A stretch of 10,563 nucleotides of DNA from Rhodospirillaceae bacterium TMED167 (GTDB taxonomy: Bacteria > Pseudomonadota > Alphaproteobacteria > Rhodospirillales_A > UBA2165): positions 65,949 through 76,511 of the forward strand of contig NHHQ01000083.1 of the NCBI GenBank assembly GCA_002170915.1, written 5' to 3'. Below the pieces are notes generated by a model that was not told the origin of the DNA, did not search any database, and saw only the letters and a program-made list of their open reading frames with translations. Numbering within the stretch: position 1 is the first letter of the stretch; every line of letters starts with the position of its first letter. Made by a program: the position numbers and the translations under genes. Of this stretch, positions 7,207 through 10,563 are shown one piece after another.

Positions 7207-7220
7207 GCAGCCTAAGCTGC
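7207..7220 (-). other. Hairpin over the fba stop codon at the fba/rpe junction
   Basis: On the minus strand GCAGC-TTAG-GCTGC forms a perfect 5-pair stem with a 4-base loop made largely of the aldolase stop codon TAG. No T-run follows, so it is not an intrinsic terminator. It lies 15 bases before the rpe ATG, which has no clear ribosome site, and could affect coupling or protect an mRNA end. Confidence 0.35.
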
Positions 7221-8225
7221 TTCCCCTTGATATTGAGCCGAACAAGCCGCACTGTTAAGACGCGCCCTCTCCATTAGTTGGGATTGCGCTGCTGGGCTAT
7301 TGCCATTGTCGCCGCCCCAAACCTTGAGAGCGCTGGCCTGCAAGGCACGTCCGTAGGAATAGCTCAATGCCCAGGGCAATCCGGCCTTGTTGGCATTCAT
7401 GGCATTCAAGTGGGCACTGGCATCTGCTTCACTTTGTCCCCCGGAGAGAAACATTATACCCGGAACAGCTGCCGGGACCGCGCGTCGAAGGCTCTCCACT
7501 GTTCGGGCCGCTACCGTTTCTACGTCTGCCTGTCGCGCGCAGTCAGTACCAGCAATGACCATATTTGGTTTGAGGATCATGCCCTCCAACGCCACGCCTT
7601 GGTCATAGAGCTCGGCAAACACGCGTTGCAACGTTAACTCAGTGACGTGAGCGCAACGATCAAGACTGTGCGCACCATCCATCAAAACTTCTGGCTCCAC
7701 GATCGGCACAAGGCCGCCCTCCTGACAAATCCGGGCGTAGCGCGCCAAAGCATGCGCATTGGTATCAATGCAATACATTGACGGCATGCTGTCTCCAATG
7801 GTGATCACGGCCCGCCATTTGGCGAACTTCGCACCAAGTGATACGTAATCTGCGACCCGGTCCCGCAAGCCATCCAGTCCTTCGGTAATTTTTTCGCCTT
7901 CGGCGCCCGCCAATGCTTTCGCACCGGTGTCCACTTTGATGCCCGGTAAGATACCCTGCGCGTCCAGTAACCTGGCGAGCGATGTGCCGTCTACAGCGTT
8001 TTGGCGGATGGTTTCATCATACAGGATAACACCACTGATATAATCTCGGAGCCCGTCGGCACGAAACAGCATTTCTCGGTAGTTCCGGCGGGTGTCCTCT
8101 GTCGATTCTACATTGATTGAAGCCAGCCGCTTGCCAATGGTTCCCGTACTTTCGTCCGCCGCAAGCAGCCCTTTGTTGTCCGCGACCATGGCCTTCGCAA
8201 CAGCGGCCAATTGATCCAAATTCAT
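7212..8225 (-). CDS. Class I fructose-bisphosphate aldolase
   Basis: Cytoplasmic Schiff-base aldolase that reversibly splits fructose 1,6-bisphosphate (and usually sedoheptulose 1,7-bisphosphate) into triose phosphates. The 337-residue protein is the animal/plant-like class I type, not the metal-dependent class II FbaA/CbbA. Visible active-site elements: [14 protein letters not shown] (20-33, Asp24), AKFAKWRAV (132-140), IVEPEV (175-180, Glu177), the Schiff-base Lys219 in MILKPNMV, and FLSGGQSE (259-266). The ATG at 8225 has an excellent Shine-Dalgarno sequence, GGAGG with 7 bases spacing. It starts 36 bases after the transketolase stop and ends 20 bases before rpe, so the three form a sugar-phosphate unit usable in gluconeogenesis, the pentose phosphate pathway or a Calvin cycle. 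Confidence 0.96.
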   Translation of the reverse strand: MNLDQLAAVAKAMVADNKGLLAADESTGTIGKRLASINVESTEDTRRNYREMLFRADGLRDYISGVILYDETIRQNAVDGTSLARLLDAQGILPGIKVDTGAKALAGAEGEKITEGLDGLRDRVADYVSLGAKFAKWRAVITIGDSMPSMYCIDTNAHALARYARICQEGGLVPIVEPEVLMDGAHSLDRCAHVTELTLQRVFAELYDQGVALEGMILKPNMVIAGTDCARQADVETVAARTVESLRRAVPAAVPGIMFLSGGQSEADASAHLNAMNANKAGLPWALSYSYGRALQASALKVWGGDNGNSPAAQSQLMERARLNSAACSAQYQGEAA

Positions 8226-8230
8226 ACCCT

Positions 8231-8237
8231 CACCTCC
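8231..8237 (-). promoter_or_regulatory. Strong ribosome binding site of the aldolase gene
   Basis: GGAGGTG on the minus strand, a near-perfect anti-Shine-Dalgarno match, the strongest in the gene cluster. It implies high independent translation of the aldolase, in contrast to rpe, which has no visible site. Confidence 0.75.
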
Positions 8238-8261
8238 GTCGTTTCTTATGCTTCAATATCT

Positions 8262-10289
8262 CTAGATCCGGGCCTTAATTGCGTCCGCCACGGCATCCGC
8301 CGTAAGTCCGAAGTGTTCGTATAAGTCTCCAGCCGGGGCTGAGGCCCCAAACCCACGCATACCGATAAACGCGCCCGTTTCGCCAATATACCTCTCCCAG
8401 CCCAACTGGACGGCAGCTTCTATAGCCACCCGGGGGGCCGTCCCTAAAACCGATGCCCGATAGATATCGTCTTGAACGTCAAAGGCCTCCCAACAGGGCA
8501 TGGATACCACGGCGGTGTGAACCCCTTCCGCGGCCAATTGTTCGTGCGCCGTCAGGGCAATACTCACCTCAGAGCCCGTTGCCAGGATCGTCGCTTGGCG
8601 TTCTCCCCCCGCCTCTTTCAGAACATACGCCCCTTTTGCCGATAAATTTTCATCCGTGTGCTCGGTTCGAACCGTGGGCACTCCTTGCCGCGTCAGGGCG
8701 ATGGCCGCCGGCGCGGATTTGCATGCCAACGCCAAAGCCCAGCATTCAGCGGTCTCCACCGCATCCGCGGGTCGGTAAACATCCAAATTGGGAATGGCGC
8801 GGAGACTGGCCAATGTTTCCACAGGCTGATGGGTTGGGCCGTCCTCACCGAGCCCGATGGAATCATGGGTCAGCACATAGATCACACGCTGGCCCATCAG
8901 CGCGGACAAACGTATGGCACCGCGCATGTAGTCGGCAAATACCAAGAATGTGCCACTATAAGGAATCACCCCGCCATGCAGCGCCATACCGTTCATGATC
9001 GCGCCCATACCAAATTCCCGGACGCCATAGTGGATATAGCGACCATTGAAATCTCCCGGCGCAATGGGCACATGGTCTCTAACCCTCGTGTTATTGGAAC
9101 CGGTCAGATCGGCAGATCCACCCACCATTTCCCTAATTACCACATTGAGCACTTCCAACGCCTCACCAGAGGCTTTGCGGGTCGCCCAGCCCGGGGCCTC
9201 CGAGGAGATAGCTTTTTTGTGATCGTTTACCGCGTTCATCCAGCCCACAGGCAGGTCGCCAGCAATGGCCGCCGTAAAATCCTTCTGGCGAACGCTGGCG
9301 GTCAGCCTCTCTGTCCAAGCGGTGCGCTCAGCTTGCCCGCGTGTGCCAGCTGCCCGCCAAGCCAAAAGCACATCTTCCGGGACCTCAAATGGTGCAGCTG
9401 TCCAGCCTAATTTTTCCCTAGCTGCACTCAGTTCATCTTCCCCGAGAGGAGCACCATGAGTGGCAGACGTCCCTTCTTTAGTGGGCGCACCATAGCCGAT
9501 CACGGTTTTGCAAGCGATCATAGATGGTTTATCTGATCGCTTGGCCGCCTCAATGGCCTCAGAAATAACTCCTGCGTCATGGCCATCCACAGCGGAGACG
9601 TCCCAGCCGCTTGCTAAAAAACGCGCCATTTGATCGTCAGACACTGAGAGGCCCGTCCCGCCATCAATCGAGATGTCGTTATCGTCAAAGAGAACAATAA
9701 GTTTATCGAGTCCCACATGCCCGGCGAAAGAAATAGCCTCGTGGCTGACCCCTTCCATTAAACAGCCGTCCCCGGCAATGACGTAGGTATAATGATCCAC
9801 CAATTCATCGCCAAACCGCGCATTGGTAAGCCGTTCCGCCAAAGCCATGCCCACGGCCATGGCTAACCCCTGTCCCAGCGGTCCTGTTGTTGTCTCGATA
9901 CCAAGCGCGTGACCGTATTCCGGATGGCCGGCCGTCTTCGATCCTAATTGGCGGAAGTTCCTAATTTCCTCCATGGTCATGTCTTTGTAGCCGGTCAGAT
10001 GCAGAAGTGAATATAATAGCATGGAGCCGTGACCCGCCGAGAGCACGAAACGGTCTCGATCAGCCCATTCAGGTTCCTGAGCATCATATTTTAAAAATTT
10101 GGAGAATAGGACCGTCGCAACATCAGCCATCCCCATGGGCATTCCGGGATGTCCGGAATTCGCGGCCTGAACGGCATCAGCCGACGGAAAGCGGATGGCA
10201 TTTGCCATATCTCGAATGGGAAGATCAGAAAGATTGATGGATCCGGATTCTGCTTGAACGACTGCTAACTCTGTTTGGTCAGGCGTCAT
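8262..10289 (-). CDS. tkt: Transketolase
   Basis: Thiamine-diphosphate enzyme moving two-carbon ketol units between sugar phosphates in the cytoplasm. The 675-residue length is normal. Domains in order: pyrophosphate-binding domain with [15 protein letters not shown] (44-58), [14 protein letters not shown] (136-149) and the GDG...N thiamine motif (GDGCLMEG 173-180 to DDNDISIDG 202-210); pyrimidine domain with Glu425 in [14 protein letters not shown] (421-434) and [15 protein letters not shown] (475-489); and a C-terminal domain (from about 545) with [11 protein letters not shown] chose the ATG at 10289, with GGAG 6 bases upstream; a TTG at 10307 adds six residues and is less likely. First gene of a same-strand cluster with aldolase, epimerase, transporter and stress protein. 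Confidence 0.97.
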   Translation of the reverse strand: MTPDQTELAVVQAESGSINLSDLPIRDMANAIRFPSADAVQAANSGHPGMPMGMADVATVLFSKFLKYDAQEPEWADRDRFVLSAGHGSMLLYSLLHLTGYKDMTMEEIRNFRQLGSKTAGHPEYGHALGIETTTGPLGQGLAMAVGMALAERLTNARFGDELVDHYTYVIAGDGCLMEGVSHEAISFAGHVGLDKLIVLFDDNDISIDGGTGLSVSDDQMARFLASGWDVSAVDGHDAGVISEAIEAAKRSDKPSMIACKTVIGYGAPTKEGTSATHGAPLGEDELSAAREKLGWTAAPFEVPEDVLLAWRAAGTRGQAERTAWTERLTASVRQKDFTAAIAGDLPVGWMNAVNDHKKAISSEAPGWATRKASGEALEVLNVVIREMVGGSADLTGSNNTRVRDHVPIAPGDFNGRYIHYGVREFGMGAIMNGMALHGGVIPYSGTFLVFADYMRGAIRLSALMGQRVIYVLTHDSIGLGEDGPTHQPVETLASLRAIPNLDVYRPADAVETAECWALALACKSAPAAIALTRQGVPTVRTEHTDENLSAKGAYVLKEAGGERQATILATGSEVSIALTAHEQLAAEGVHTAVVSMPCWEAFDVQDDIYRASVLGTAPRVAIEAAVQLGWERYIGETGAFIGMRGFGASAPAGDLYEHFGLTADAVADAIKARI

Positions 10290-10372
10290 ATTGGGCTCCG
10301 GGAGCAAATAGGGCGGCCTCGGGGCTTGCCACGAGAGAAATGATCGATTGCGGTTTAGGGAGGTGTCTTAAC
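10290..10372. other. Short leader between tkt and the edge ORF
   Basis: This part of the tkt upstream region holds the tkt ribosome site (GGAG, 10296-10299, minus strand), the alternative TTG start at 10305-10307, and on the plus strand the ATG at 10340 and the GGGAGGTG before 10373. I see no hairpin, riboswitch fold or RNA gene that I can support. Confidence 0.4.
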
Positions 10373-10563
10373 ATGCCCCGGCTACAGCGTCTAATTTGGA
10401 GTGGTGGACGTCAAAAACGCCCTGAAAACTTGGTCCGTGCGCGCAGGGTATACGCCTCGGCTGACCGCCCGGCAAGACTGTTTTTCGAATCACCCGATTG
10501 CTCGCTCGCGAGACTTTTTTTCGAAAGTAAAGGATACCCCAAGCGAGGTGTTTATTGGCGGCG
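10373..10563 (+). CDS. Candidate divergent ORF running off the right edge, unrecognised
   Basis: ATG at 10373 follows a strong GGGAGGTG sequence (10358-10365), and the frame stays open for 63 codons to the window end. An in-frame ATG at 10340 would extend it by 11 residues. The peptide is basic, begins MPRLQRLIWSGGRQKRPENL, and contains ARLFFES twice, 12 residues apart. I recognise no family, and codon use looks less ordered than in the neighbours. The same bases hold the candidate tkt promoter on the other strand, so the frame could be accidental. In other alphaproteobacteria a divergent gene upstream of tkt is common (for example near zapA), but this peptide does not resemble ZapA. Confidence 0.22.
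   Translation, partial: MPRLQRLIWSGGRQKRPENLVRARRVYASADRPARLFFESPDCSLARLFFESKGYPKRGVYWR
10447..10475 (-). promoter_or_regulatory. Candidate promoter for tkt and its operon
   Basis: On the minus strand TTGCCG (10470-10475) and TATACC (10447-10452) are separated by exactly 17 bases, each matching 4 of 6 consensus positions. Transcription would start about 150 bases before the tkt ATG, leaving a long leader. A TTGACG nearer the gene (10409-10414) has no matching -10 at normal spacing. Confidence 0.35.
10472..10525. repeat. Two direct copies of an 18-base element upstream of tkt
   Basis: Copies at 10472-10489 (GCAAGACTGTTTTTCGAA) and 10508-10525 (GCGAGACTTTTTTTCGAA) agree at 16 of 18 positions and start 36 bases apart; the sequence between them is not repeated. 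On the minus strand they lie at and just upstream of the candidate tkt -35 box, with the inner copy overlapping it, as activator or repressor sites often do. On the plus strand they encode the repeated ARLFFES of the edge ORF. Confidence 0.5.

Larger units (their letters stand above)
3947..10289 (-). other. Probable five-gene operon tkt-fba-rpe-SLC13-usp
   Basis: Five consecutive minus-strand genes are separated by 36, 20, 52 and 49 bases. I see no convincing intrinsic terminator in any of these gaps, only the small stem at the fba/rpe junction without a T-run. The first three are functionally linked; joining the last two to the same transcript rests on spacing alone, and internal promoters inside coding sequence cannot be excluded. 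Confidence 0.55.

Noticed and set aside
7192..7245. Longer rpe starting at 7245
   Set aside because: The 18 added residues overlap the aldolase C-terminus and lack homology; the standard start [11 protein letters not shown] is at 7191.
8658..9410. 250-codon plus-strand open frame inside tkt
   Set aside because: It lies wholly antisense to conserved transketolase sequence and shows no recognisable domain.

Overview
The window looks like an ordinary chromosomal stretch of an alphaproteobacterium, probably near the Rhodospirillales. The grounds are the protein character and the sdhE / recG / DUF502 neighbourhood, which from memory is common in that group. There are no transposases, integrases, tRNA or rRNA genes, or CRISPR arrays, and no obvious change of base composition. 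Apart from candidate fragments in intergenic DNA, every long open frame matches a well-known family.

Left block (1-3897): the 5' part of sdhE (flavinylation factor of succinate dehydrogenase) runs off the left edge on the minus strand. It diverges from recG (branched-DNA helicase) across 121 bases that hold a good sdhE promoter candidate and an inverted repeat around the shared TATA region. recG converges on a DUF502 membrane protein gene with only 19 bases between the stops. DUF502 diverges from a NUDIX hydrolase gene across 245 bases that carry two inverted repeats and one candidate 48-codon small ORF.

Right block (3947-10289, all minus strand): transketolase -> class I fructose-bisphosphate aldolase -> ribulose-phosphate 3-epimerase -> SLC13/DASS-type anion transporter -> tandem-domain universal stress protein. 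The gaps are 36, 20, 52 and 49 bases, so one five-gene transcript is plausible. The first three enzymes interconvert sugar phosphates in the non-oxidative pentose phosphate pathway, the Calvin cycle and gluconeogenesis. The gap and pgk genes that often sit between tkt and fba in this class are absent. The transporter lacks one canonical SNT substrate/sodium motif and has an altered second one. The stress protein has one intact and one degenerate nucleotide site.

Right edge (10290-10563): a leader with a candidate tkt promoter. Two copies of an 18-base element lie 36 bases apart, and the inner copy overlaps the -35. The same bases on the plus strand form an open frame with a strong Shine-Dalgarno sequence that runs off the window, so the edge could be regulatory DNA, a small divergent gene, or both. 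I found no clear previously undescribed system; the best leads are the atypical transporter/stress-protein pair and the right-edge repeat region.
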